This document shows positions 6,557-14,001 of a DNA stretch of 16,197 nt, piece by piece. The first letter of the stretch is position 1, and every line of letters begins with the position of its first letter. Source of the stretch: a bacterium UBP6_UBA1196 (GTDB lineage Bacteria > UBP6 > UBA1177); the NCBI GenBank assembly GCA_002310035.1, contig DBYC01000063.1, forward strand, positions 1 through 16,197, in the 5' to 3' direction. Made by a program: the position numbers and the translations under genes. Below the pieces are notes generated by a model. That model was not told where the DNA came from. It did not search any database and saw only the letters and a program-made list of their open reading frames with translations.

Positions 6557-8500
6557 GTGAGATTCCCGCCGTTTTTCTTAGGTCTTTCAACAATTTTCTG
6601 GGGTTTCTGCACAGGCTGGGAGATATTTTCTGTAGTTGCGGCCATTGTTTTCGAAGCTTCCAACATCATAAAAACCCGTTTCGACCTGCAGAAGAAGGAT
6701 TTTATCAGGATTTCCGATTTAAGTTCGCTCGTAATGCTGATCCTTCTTTTCTACGCCTATGTCGAGAACGAGCCGAGAATGATTTTCCTCAGTTTTATCA
6801 CGACCTTGCCTATAATTTTCATGCCTCTTCTCTTTGCCCAGCTTTTCAGCACTTCAGACAAAGTCGTGATCGGCACAAAATGGGGCAAGAGGACCCATTC
6901 GCATGCCCCTGTCGATGTGAGGATGCTCTATATTCCGGCGATCGTTTTTTCAACTGCGGCGGCAAATATAAAAAGTGTTCTCTTTCTCATTCCGTTTCTT
7001 GTCATAATTTTTGTCTCTCTTTCAGGATATGTCAAAAATGCAAAAACTTTAAAAAGGTATCTTCTGTTTTCGATGATTGCCGTTTTTATAACACTTCTTA
7101 TCGGAGCGACTGTTGTCAGCGGTCACTTTCTGATAAGCAGAAAAATGATGCAGTGGTATAACGACTGGCAGGCGTCGCTTTCGAATGATCCGTTTATGAC
7201 ATCGACAGCGATGGGTGAAGTCGGCAGAATGAAACTTTCCGGGGAGATCGTTTTCAGGGTCTATCCTGGAGAAACGCCTGTTCTGCCTCTTTATATGAGG
7301 CAGTCTGACTACAATGCGATCGTAAGAAACACATGGTATTCAAGGCCCAAGGAAACAGTTCCTGTTTTTCCGGCAAACGATATGGAATGGCAGTTTTTCG
7401 GTGAAGGAGCCGGCAGAAAAAAAATAAGAATATCGATCTGGATGAACAAAAACAAAGGGGAGGGCGTTCTGCCGCTTCCTAACGGGGCAAAAAGGGCTCT
7501 GGAACTTGATGTCGCCGGAATCGAAAAAAGCGCTTTGGGAGCTGTTTATGTCGAGGAAGGTCCTGAACTTCTTGAATGGACAATAACTTATGATGACGGA
7601 GAGCGTTTCGAACCGCTGCCAGAAAAAATAGATCTGTTCATTCCCGAACAAGAAAGGAGCGTGATCAGCGATGTTATGCTGAAAAACGGACTTTTAGGAA
7701 AAACACAGGAAGAGACTTTGCATAATATCGAGCGTTTTTTCTCGACTTTCAAATACTCTGTCGACCTGAAAAACAGCTCCGGGTATTCTATTATGTCCGA
7801 TTTTCTGAACAACACGCATGAAGGGCACTGCGAATATTTCGCTACTGCGACAGTCCTTATGCTCCGGAATGCCGGAATCGCGGCAAGATACCGCACAGGT
7901 TTTATGCTTGACGAATATGATTCGTTCGAAAACGCGCTTCTTGCAAGAAAACGCGATGCCCACGCATGGGTTATTGCCTATATCGGCGGAAAATGGATCG
8001 ATATAGACACGACTCCGCCGCAGTGGAAAGAATTCGATGCAGAGGGAAAATCGTTTTTCGAGTCAGTGAGTGATCTGATGTCGTGGCTAAAAATGAAATA
8101 TGAGAATTTCAGAAAGAAAAAAAGCGGTGATTTTAATAAGATATTGATTTCATTGGCTGTCATTCTTACCGTTTTTCTTATGATCCGTGTCTATCTGCGA
8201 AAAAAACGAGTAAAAAAAGGAGCAGAGACGGAAAATACACCTTTTGCAATTCCCGGCAGCGATTCTCCGTTTTACGAAATCATCAATTTTTATGAAAATG
8301 CCGGATTAAAAAGAGAAGAAAACGAAACTTTGCGCCGCTGGATTGAAAAAAACAGAGCTCAACTTACTGAAAACATTAACTTTTCAGAATTGGCCGAACT
8401 GCATGAAAAACTGCGTTTCGACACCGATGCTGACAAAGCGGCAGTTATGACTGAACTTGTTAAAAAATATGAAGAGTGGAAAAAATCAAAAGAAATGTGA
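6557..8500 (+). CDS. TgpA-like membrane transglutaminase
   Basis: A 647-residue protein with the layout of TgpA-like proteins: an N-terminal membrane domain with several helices (to about residue 195), a large extracytoplasmic part with a transglutaminase/protease core, a transmembrane helix at about 532-550 and a cytoplasmic, Glu/Lys-rich C-terminal domain. The papain-like triad is visible: C425 (GHCEYFATATVLMLRNAGI), H469 (DAHAWV) and D484 (WIDIDTTP). Family members act on proteins outside the cytoplasmic membrane; the reaction (cross-linking, proteolysis or amidase) is not fixed by sequence. Start is GTG at 6557, with AGAGG at 6547-6551. The MoxR-type AAA ATPase and DUF58 genes usually found next to this family are absent here; instead it follows an EamA permease. 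Confidence 0.85.
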   Translation: MRFPPFFLGLSTIFWGFCTGWEIFSVVAAIVFEASNIIKTRFDLQKKDFIRISDLSSLVMLILLFYAYVENEPRMIFLSFITTLPIIFMPLLFAQLFSTSDKVVIGTKWGKRTHSHAPVDVRMLYIPAIVFSTAAANIKSVLFLIPFLVIIFVSLSGYVKNAKTLKRYLLFSMIAVFITLLIGATVVSGHFLISRKMMQWYNDWQASLSNDPFMTSTAMGEVGRMKLSGEIVFRVYPGETPVLPLYMRQSDYNAIVRNTWYSRPKETVPVFPANDMEWQFFGEGAGRKKIRISIWMNKNKGEGVLPLPNGAKRALELDVAGIEKSALGAVYVEEGPELLEWTITYDDGERFEPLPEKIDLFIPEQERSVISDVMLKNGLLGKTQEETLHNIERFFSTFKYSVDLKNSSGYSIMSDFLNNTHEGHCEYFATATVLMLRNAGIAARYRTGFMLDEYDSFENALLARKRDAHAWVIAYIGGKWIDIDTTPPQWKEFDAEGKSFFESVSDLMSWLKMKYENFRKKKSGDFNKILISLAVILTVFLMIRVYLRKKRVKKGAETENTPFAIPGSDSPFYEIINFYENAGLKREENETLRRWIEKNRAQLTENINFSELAELHEKLRFDTDADKAAVMTELVKKYEEWKKSKEM

Positions 8501-8506
8501 AAAATC

Positions 8507-8534
8507 TTCACAAACAAAAGCAAGAGACTATACT
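8507..8534 (+). promoter_or_regulatory. Candidate promoter of the alpha-oxoamine synthase gene
   Basis: TTCACA at 8507-8512, 16-bp spacer, TATACT at 8529-8534. It would give a leader of about 40 bases ending in GGAGG at 8571-8575, six bases before the ATG. The T-rich leader (8541-8570) shows no obvious hairpin. Confidence 0.5.
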
Positions 8535-8581
8535 CGCGCGTCATTTTTTGTGGTTTTTTATAAATTTTTTGGAGGTTTATT

Positions 8582-9796
8582 ATGACTACAAGACTGGAAA
8601 ACGCTCTTAACAATCATGTAAACGAGCTTAAAGCAAAGGGAACGGCTAAAGGCGACGAAATGGTCATCACCAAGATCCTTCCGCCCGAAGGCGAAAACGG
8701 CCCGCGTTATGTCGTTGAAGGTTATGAACAGAAGTTTATCAAAATGAATTCAAACAGTTACCTCGGCCTTTCGATGAGAAAGGAAGTTATCGAAGCTGAG
8801 GAAGAGGGAACGAAAAACTTCGGTGTCGGCCCCGGCGCTGTCCGCTTCATTTCCGGAACCCACAAGGCTCACGTCGACCTTGAAAAAAGACTCGCGAAGT
8901 TCCACGGCAGAGAATCGGCAATGCTTTTCTCGAGCGCTTACGTCACTTCGATGGGCGTTATTTTCCCGCTTATCACCAATGAAACGGTCATCATCAGCGA
9001 CGAGCTCAACCACAACTGCATCATCAACGCGATGAAACTTTCCCGCCCGGCGCTCAAACTTATATACAAACACAACAGCATGGAAGACCTTGAAGCAAAA
9101 CTTCAGGAAGCTATTGGCAAAGGCAAAAGATGCATCGTTGTAACAGACGGCGTTTTCTCTATGAGAGGCGATTTCTGCCCGTTCGACAAGTTCACCGCGA
9201 TCTGCAAAAAATACAACGACAAATTCGAAGAAGGCGTAACGACTGTAGCTGACGATTCCCACGGTGTTGGTGCTTACGGCAAGACCGGAAGAGGAACCGA
9301 GGAAGTTACCGGTGCGAAAGTCGACATCCTTATCGGCACACTCGGAAAATCATACGGCGTAAACGGCGGATACGTTGTCGCATCAAAAGCGGTAACCGAA
9401 TTTTTGAGACAGACCGCTCCGATGTACATCTACTCGAACCCGATCACGGTCGGCGAAGCTTACGCAGTTCTCAAAGTTCTCGACATCCTTGAAAGCGAAG
9501 AAGGCATCAAACGCCTTGCTCATCTTGCCGAAATCACTGCAAGATTCGAAAAAGGACTCGTTGACAACGGCTTTGAGACGATCGCAGGTCCGCACCCCGT
9601 AACTCCGCTCATGGTCAGAGACACCAAAAAGACAGCAGACATCGTTGCATGGCTCACAAAGAACGGCGTTCTCGCAACGGCTATGAACTACCCGGTAGTT
9701 CCGAAGGGCGATGAAGAGATCCGCTTCCAGATCAACGCAGACCACACCGCAGCTGATATCGACTACGTAATCAACGTTCTGAAATCGTTCAAATAA
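8582..9796 (+). CDS. Alpha-oxoamine synthase, glycine C-acetyltransferase-like
   Basis: PLP-dependent enzyme of the alpha-oxoamine synthase family (fold type I), which condenses an amino acid with an acyl-CoA. At 404 residues the length is right. Motifs in order: NSNSYLGLS (56-64), GVGPGAVRFISGTHKAHVDLE (80-100), SDELNHNCII, the cofactor-binding DDSHGVG with D224 and H227, and the Schiff-base lysine K256 in IGTLGKSYG. The closest well-known activity is 2-amino-3-ketobutyrate CoA ligase (kbl, threonine breakdown to glycine), but 8-amino-7-oxononanoate synthase and other members share these motifs. No threonine dehydrogenase or biotin gene is adjacent to support either. GGAGG at 8571-8575 and C-ending codon preference suggest strong expression. 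A hairpin repeat begins 14 bases after the stop codon. Confidence 0.85.
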   Translation: MTTRLENALNNHVNELKAKGTAKGDEMVITKILPPEGENGPRYVVEGYEQKFIKMNSNSYLGLSMRKEVIEAEEEGTKNFGVGPGAVRFISGTHKAHVDLEKRLAKFHGRESAMLFSSAYVTSMGVIFPLITNETVIISDELNHNCIINAMKLSRPALKLIYKHNSMEDLEAKLQEAIGKGKRCIVVTDGVFSMRGDFCPFDKFTAICKKYNDKFEEGVTTVADDSHGVGAYGKTGRGTEEVTGAKVDILIGTLGKSYGVNGGYVVASKAVTEFLRQTAPMYIYSNPITVGEAYAVLKVLDILESEEGIKRLAHLAEITARFEKGLVDNGFETIAGPHPVTPLMVRDTKKTADIVAWLTKNGVLATAMNYPVVPKGDEEIRFQINADHTAADIDYVINVLKSFK

Positions 9797-9810
9797 ATCA
9801 TTTTTTACCG

Positions 9811-9839
9811 GTGGAGACGTCATAATATGGCGTCTCTAC
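9811..9839 (+). repeat. Hairpin repeat, copy 2
   Basis: Simple form of the element at 510-550: arms of 13 bases (9811-9823 GTGGAGACGTCAT and 9827-9839 ATGGCGTCTCTAC) around an AAT loop. Eleven of 13 positions pair and the two others become G-U pairs in RNA. It lies just after the oxoamine synthase stop codon and reads in the gene's direction, as copy 1 does relative to its own gene. It sits between convergent genes; the rest of that gap (9840-9898) shows nothing clear. Confidence 0.75.
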
Positions 9840-9898
9840 AACGGATATTCCAGAAACATATCTACGAAAGATGCTGATTTTTTAATCTGTTTTCAGAA

Positions 9899-10912
9899 TT
9901 AAATCGTTTCCAGAAAGGCTTCGATCCTTGTCGCGACTCTGGCGTCGATCTTGTTTGAAGGTTTGTCGAATTCCAAAGTGAGAAGCGGGATGTTGAGTCC
10001 ATTGCTTTCAAGGAGCCTGCGGAGGATTATGTCCTCGAGCTGTCTGTGGCAGAAGGACTGGACATAGTGGATTATGCCGTCAACGTTGCGTTTCCGAATT
10101 TCGGCGATTGCCTTTTCGAAGCGGAACGAAGCGGAGTAGGGGTAGGTGTAGTTTGTGTACTGTTCTTCGATCGTCGGATATTCATCGAGCATTGCGAATT
10201 CGCGCTGGATCTCGTTGTAGACTATTGTCGCGTTTCTTTCTTCGAGAAATGCGTGGATGGGAACGATCGGTGGAACTCCGAGGTATGCTATTTTTTTGCG
10301 GTTCGGGTCTGCAAAACGCTTTTTATGTTCCAATTCTTTAATAAAATCATCAACTTTCGCTTCATATTCAATTGGGTCACCGCAGAAATCGGATGATGAA
10401 ACGAGGAAAATGTGGTTTTCTTCGCCGGTAACGCTGCCGGGATAGAGATATGATGTTTCGTCAATGATCTTCAGTTTGCGTCTGAGAGATGAAAGTTCTT
10501 TCCAAGTGCGGACGCACGATGCGTAGTCAGTCCCCATAAATTCGGCAAAGCGGCTGATTTCACTGCGCATTTTGTCAATTTTACGGAAGTAGGGGAAGTT
10601 GAAGATAAAAGTTCTGATCCCTGTTTCGGCAGCCACTATCTGCTCCAAAACCTTTGCGTTCGAGCAGTCGCCTTCGGTCACGGCGATGAAAATGTCGATA
10701 TCCTTGTTGTGTTCCGGAGAGACCAGGACTGAATAGAGCCCTTTGATCCAGGCACAGGAACTTCCCGCAAAACCTGAAAATTCAGCTTTTTCGACAAGCG
10801 ATGACGGGTTCGTATCCGTTACAAAAATGTTGTTTAAATCTAACGGTCTGTATCCTGAAGCAAGAACGACCTCGACCGGGATCGTCGTTGTGAATGCTGC
10901 TATTTTATGCAT
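9899..10912 (-). CDS. 2-hydroxyacyl-CoA dehydratase (HgdB-like) family Fe-S protein
   Basis: A 337-residue cytoplasmic protein of the HgdB/BcrC/FldB family (PF06050). The start, MHKIAAFTTTIPVEVVLASGYRPL, and the end, ending in RVATRIEAFLE, are typical. Likely cluster cysteines are C53 (SSCAWIKG), C83 (EGDCSNAK) and C288 (QSFCHRQ); C133 and C177 are also present. Members bind a [4Fe-4S] or double-cubane cluster and usually need an ATP-dependent activator of the HgdC/BadF type; none is in this window, nor is a partner subunit. The true reaction is therefore open: dehydratase, double-cubane reductase (YjiM-like) or CoA-ring reductase relative. The ATG overlaps the tatD stop by one base (TAATG) without a Shine-Dalgarno site, so it is coupled to tatD. 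Confidence 0.82.
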   Translation of the reverse strand: MHKIAAFTTTIPVEVVLASGYRPLDLNNIFVTDTNPSSLVEKAEFSGFAGSSCAWIKGLYSVLVSPEHNKDIDIFIAVTEGDCSNAKVLEQIVAAETGIRTFIFNFPYFRKIDKMRSEISRFAEFMGTDYASCVRTWKELSSLRRKLKIIDETSYLYPGSVTGEENHIFLVSSSDFCGDPIEYEAKVDDFIKELEHKKRFADPNRKKIAYLGVPPIVPIHAFLEERNATIVYNEIQREFAMLDEYPTIEEQYTNYTYPYSASFRFEKAIAEIRKRNVDGIIHYVQSFCHRQLEDIILRRLLESNGLNIPLLTLEFDKPSNKIDARVATRIEAFLETI

Positions 10913-11694
10913 TAAATGTTTAAATTAAAAAACTTATTAAAATTCTCTCTGACTTGTCTGGCCAGATCAATTTGTTTCATATTTAAAAGATTGGCCGCAA
11001 AGTTGTAAACATATCTGACTTTCCCCGGAGTGTTCGGTTTTCCGCGAAAGGGCACCGGAGCAAGAAAAGGCGAGTCAGTTTCAAAAAACATATTGTTTAT
11101 ATTTGTATGGTTGAGTATTTCAAGGACATCAGCAGATTTCTTAAAAGTCAGAATTCCCGAAAACGAGATCAGCCACCCTTTTTCGAGTATTTTCTGGGCA
11201 GTTTCAAGGTCGCCGGTATAGCAGTGAAAAAGCACCTTTTTATCATCGAAACCATACTCGTTGAGCATGTCGTAAATTTGGGCTTCCCCGCATCTTCCGT
11301 GAATTAAAATTGGTTTTTGAAGTTCTATAGATTGCTCAATCATGGTTCGAAGCATTTTTAACTGGATTTCTTTCGGAGAAAAATCGTAGAAAAAATCTAA
11401 TCCAACTTCGCCGACAGCGATGATATTTTCCTTATTTTTTGCAATCCATGAAATATCTGAATCAATAAAATTCGACGATTCTTGAGGGTGGATTCCAGCG
11501 GCAGCGTAAAAATTTATGTTGTTTTTTGTAAACATTTCCTTGACTTTCTGATGATACTCAAGTTCAGGTTCGCTTCCGCAGATATCGACGACCGTATCGA
11601 CCTGATTTTCATGCAGTTCAGAAATTATATCCTCCAGAGAGATTCCTCTTTCAGTAACTGTCATAAAAATATGTGCATGTGTATCTATAAACAT
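10912..11694 (-). CDS. tatD: TatD family metal-dependent hydrolase
   Basis: A 260-residue TIM-barrel metallo-hydrolase of the TatD family (PF01026), cytoplasmic 3'-5' DNase or related phosphodiesterase. All metal ligands are visible: H6 and H8 in DTHAHIF, E96 in GEVGLD, H132 in LIHGR, H157 in LFHCYTG and D207 in FETDSPFLAP. The closing region with NTPGKVRYV is also typical. tatD commonly sits near holB in bacteria (ycfH beside holB in E. coli; yabD close to holB and ricT in Bacillus), as here. It starts 8 bases after the ricT stop without a clear ribosome binding site, so it is probably coupled. There is no sign of truncation. Confidence 0.92.
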   Translation of the reverse strand: MFIDTHAHIFMTVTERGISLEDIISELHENQVDTVVDICGSEPELEYHQKVKEMFTKNNINFYAAAGIHPQESSNFIDSDISWIAKNKENIIAVGEVGLDFFYDFSPKEIQLKMLRTMIEQSIELQKPILIHGRCGEAQIYDMLNEYGFDDKKVLFHCYTGDLETAQKILEKGWLISFSGILTFKKSADVLEILNHTNINNMFFETDSPFLAPVPFRGKPNTPGKVRYVYNFAANLLNMKQIDLARQVRENFNKFFNLNI

Positions 11695-11702
11695 TATGTT
11701 TA

Positions 11703-13049
11703 CTATTCTTGATTGCCTCCCTGATTGTCCTTTCCGTCTTTTCTAGGCGGGAATTTTTTGAAATTTCTTCTGTTTCCGTGCCAGTTCTGATTTCTTTTAG
11801 CGTTGGGATTATTGGGATTGGATGAATCTTTCGGGGCAGGTTTCTTGTTGTTAGGATTCTGCTGCGGTCTTTCAGGTTTTTCCTGATTTTCAGGATTAGA
11901 AGATTCCCTCAGAAGTTCTTTTTCCTTGGCAACTATCGGGGTGATATTGTCAAGATCATGGTCGGCAGACTCGCTCTGAGGAAGGTTTATGAACCAGCCG
12001 TTATTGAATTCAAGAGCCGATCTCGGGAATATTTTTTCCTCGGCTTTCTCTTTTTTCTCAGCGTTTTCGGGAAAGAAAACCGTGATGTTCTGACCGATGG
12101 CATTCACTTTTTTAACATAGCCCTTGCGGTTTGAAGACCTGTCGAGAATAGCAGTTTCCTCCTGCGGATAATCCTTTCTCAGCTCTTCATAAGTCGCGTT
12201 TTCGTAACCAAGGCAGCAGAAAAGGCGGCCGCAGATGCCAGAAATTTTGTTAGGATTAAGGCTGAAATTCTGGTCTTTCGCCATTTTTATTGAAACAGGA
12301 ATAAAGTTGTGCATGTGTTTGCGGCAGCAGAGAGTCCTTCCGCACGGCCCGAGACCGCCCATGATCTTCGTTGTGTCACGGACACCGATCTGACGCATTT
12401 CGATGCGGCGTTTCAGCTCGTAGGCAAGGCGTTTGATGAGCTCACGGAAATCGACTCTGCCGTTTGCCGAGAAGTAGAAGATCGCCTTTGTATCATCGAG
12501 AGTGTATTTCACTTTGATGATCTTCATTTTGATCCCGAGCTCTTTGTTGATGCGGAGAATGACTTCTTTTGCCGACTGCGCCTTGATCTCAAGCTGTTTT
12601 TCGCGTTCGAAATCGGCAGTTTCAGCCTTTCTGACAAAGCCGTTTTTGATGAAATTTATCTTGTTCTGCCGCTTGTAATCTTCCATGCTTTTGTTGAGAA
12701 CTTCTGCAAGTTCCATACCTCGCTCGCTGTATGCGACGATTATGTCGCCCTGTTTGAGTTCGTTTCCGGGGTTTTTCTGCTCGGGATAAAAATACCAGTA
12801 AACCTTTCCGGCAGGCTGGAACTGGATCGCGATAACGTCTTCGAAAGCTGGATATTCGTCGGTATAGTCAAAATAGAGCGCGTCGCCGCCGCCAAGCGGT
12901 GCGATAGGACTTCCGGCTTTCTTGTATTTAGTGTTTTCCTCGTCCTTGAAACCGTCGTCGTTCCGTTCAAGTTCCTGTAAAGTCCTGAATTCTTCCTCGG
13001 AAACATCCATGTTGCGGTCAAGCTTTGTAAATTTTCTATTATTATCCAT
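11703..13049 (-). CDS. ricT: RicT/YaaT, PSP1-domain protein with extended ends
   Basis: PSP1 C-terminal domain protein (PF04468). In Bacillus, RicT (YaaT) with RicA and RicF forms an Fe-S complex that controls mRNA processing by RNase Y, biofilm formation and sporulation. The core spans about residues 68-300 and holds the two cysteine clusters, GPCGRTLCC (C236, C241, C242) and GICGRLFCC (C273, C278, C279). The protein is 448 residues against about 275 in Bacillus: it has an acidic N-terminal extension of about 65 residues and a hydrophilic tail (382-448) rich in Asn, Pro, Lys and Arg, with no Cys. ATG at 13049 is preceded by GGAGG at 13060-13064. It lies 24 bases after holB, the Bacillus order. 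RicA and RicF genes are not in the window. Confidence 0.92.
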   Translation of the reverse strand: MDNNRKFTKLDRNMDVSEEEFRTLQELERNDDGFKDEENTKYKKAGSPIAPLGGGDALYFDYTDEYPAFEDVIAIQFQPAGKVYWYFYPEQKNPGNELKQGDIIVAYSERGMELAEVLNKSMEDYKRQNKINFIKNGFVRKAETADFEREKQLEIKAQSAKEVILRINKELGIKMKIIKVKYTLDDTKAIFYFSANGRVDFRELIKRLAYELKRRIEMRQIGVRDTTKIMGGLGPCGRTLCCRKHMHNFIPVSIKMAKDQNFSLNPNKISGICGRLFCCLGYENATYEELRKDYPQEETAILDRSSNRKGYVKKVNAIGQNITVFFPENAEKKEKAEEKIFPRSALEFNNGWFINLPQSESADHDLDNITPIVAKEKELLRESSNPENQEKPERPQQNPNNKKPAPKDSSNPNNPNAKRNQNWHGNRRNFKKFPPRKDGKDNQGGNQE

Positions 13050-13073
13050 AAGTTTGTATCCTCCGGTTATTGA

Positions 13074-13934
13074 TTACAACATAAAAAAGATCGAAGCATC
13101 CGGCGAAAAATACTGCTGGTTCGACAAAAATCCGGTTATTTTCCTAGTAATTTCAGGATTTTTTTCCCGAACAAAGAAAGCTACTATCGCCAACCTCATC
13201 CTGATCATCATTTTTTTCAAATAGTCCGCTTTTTCAGACGGAAAAGATGAAAAAAAAGTCTGATTCGCAGTATTGTCGGTAATTTCCTCATAAAGTCTGT
13301 TTATACAGGTAACACTTTTGAAATTGATTTCAGAACAAAAGTGCTCAAGTCTGTTTTTTTCCGCCGAAAATATTTCACCACCGAAATCGGATGCCAGATC
13401 GGCAAGAAAAGGAAAACAATCAAACAGCTCTGAAAAACCGGCCTCCGTATTTGCCGCAGGAACGAAAATTGAGACCGAACGCGATAGAATAGTCGGAAGA
13501 AGCGAATTTCGCTTGTTTACGGCCAAAAAGAAAAAAGTTCTCTCCGGCGGTTCTTCGATTTTTTTCAAAAGAGCATTCTGGGACTGCTCAGTCATTGCAG
13601 AGGCATCCTTAAAATAAACGATACGGTTTTCGGATTCGAACGGAGCATATTTCAAAGCATCTTCGACAAGATGAATATCGTCGACCTTGATCGAACCTGT
13701 CGAGCCTTTGACCACATTGATGAAGTCGGAGAACTGTCCGGCCGAACAAAGCGAGACGAACTTTTCGTCATCGATTTCGCGGCGCGGTTTCATAAGTTTC
13801 TTCGCAAACGAAAAAATCAGAGCATCGATATTGGAAATAGCGGGCGAGTGAAAAAGGATCGTCTGCGGCAGAGAATTTCTCTCAAAGCATCCGATCAATT
13901 TTTCAGAGATTGCCAAAATCTGCGCAGAAACCAC
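13074..13934 (-). CDS. holB: DNA polymerase III delta-prime subunit
   Basis: Clamp-loader subunit delta-prime, part of the complex that opens the beta clamp onto primed DNA. The diagnostic region is NRIVYFKDASAMTEQSQNALLKKIEEPP (103-130) followed by LLPTILSRSVSI (145-156), matching the alignment of DnaX/HolB proteins at the sensor 1/SRC region; the usual SRC is SRS here. The protein is short (286 residues against about 330). The P-loop region is replaced by FHSPAISN (28-35), and the four-cysteine zinc module is absent (only C16 and C63 nearby). Loss of the P-loop is normal for delta-prime. Start is GTG at 13934; a better start was not found, and the preceding 67-bp gap may hold a promoter. 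Position directly before ricT and tatD supports the call. Confidence 0.88.
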   Translation of the reverse strand: MVSAQILAISEKLIGCFERNSLPQTILFHSPAISNIDALIFSFAKKLMKPRREIDDEKFVSLCSAGQFSDFINVVKGSTGSIKVDDIHLVEDALKYAPFESENRIVYFKDASAMTEQSQNALLKKIEEPPERTFFFLAVNKRNSLLPTILSRSVSIFVPAANTEAGFSELFDCFPFLADLASDFGGEIFSAEKNRLEHFCSEINFKSVTCINRLYEEITDNTANQTFFSSFPSEKADYLKKMMIRMRLAIVAFFVREKNPEITRKITGFLSNQQYFSPDASIFFML

Positions 13935-14001
13935 CGCCTTTTTTACCCCATTTAGTTTACATAATATATGTTATGCGAAGTTGTTAATATAAAAAGAAAA
14001 A

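Noticed and set aside
8750..9262. Minus-strand open frame of 170 codons opposite the alpha-oxoamine synthase gene
   Set aside because: Antisense shadow; the sense frame carries all catalytic motifs of the family.
9811..9839. Hairpin repeat as an intrinsic terminator
   Set aside because: The stem is good but no T-tract follows on either strand, so a standard Rho-independent terminator is not supported.
9880..9900. Short stem (AATCTG/CAGAATT) next to a T-run before the HgdB-like stop codon
   Set aside because: The stem is short and bulged, and the T-run is on the wrong side for either gene's terminator.
12309..12980. Plus-strand open frame of 223 codons opposite ricT
   Set aside because: It lies wholly antisense to a conserved RicT core and its translation (rich in Phe, Asp, Val) shows no family feature.
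13960..13975. Near-palindrome CATAATATATGTTATG upstream of holB
   Set aside because: A/T-rich with two mismatched positions; expected by chance, and a promoter here could not be confirmed because box spacing is only 13-15 bp.
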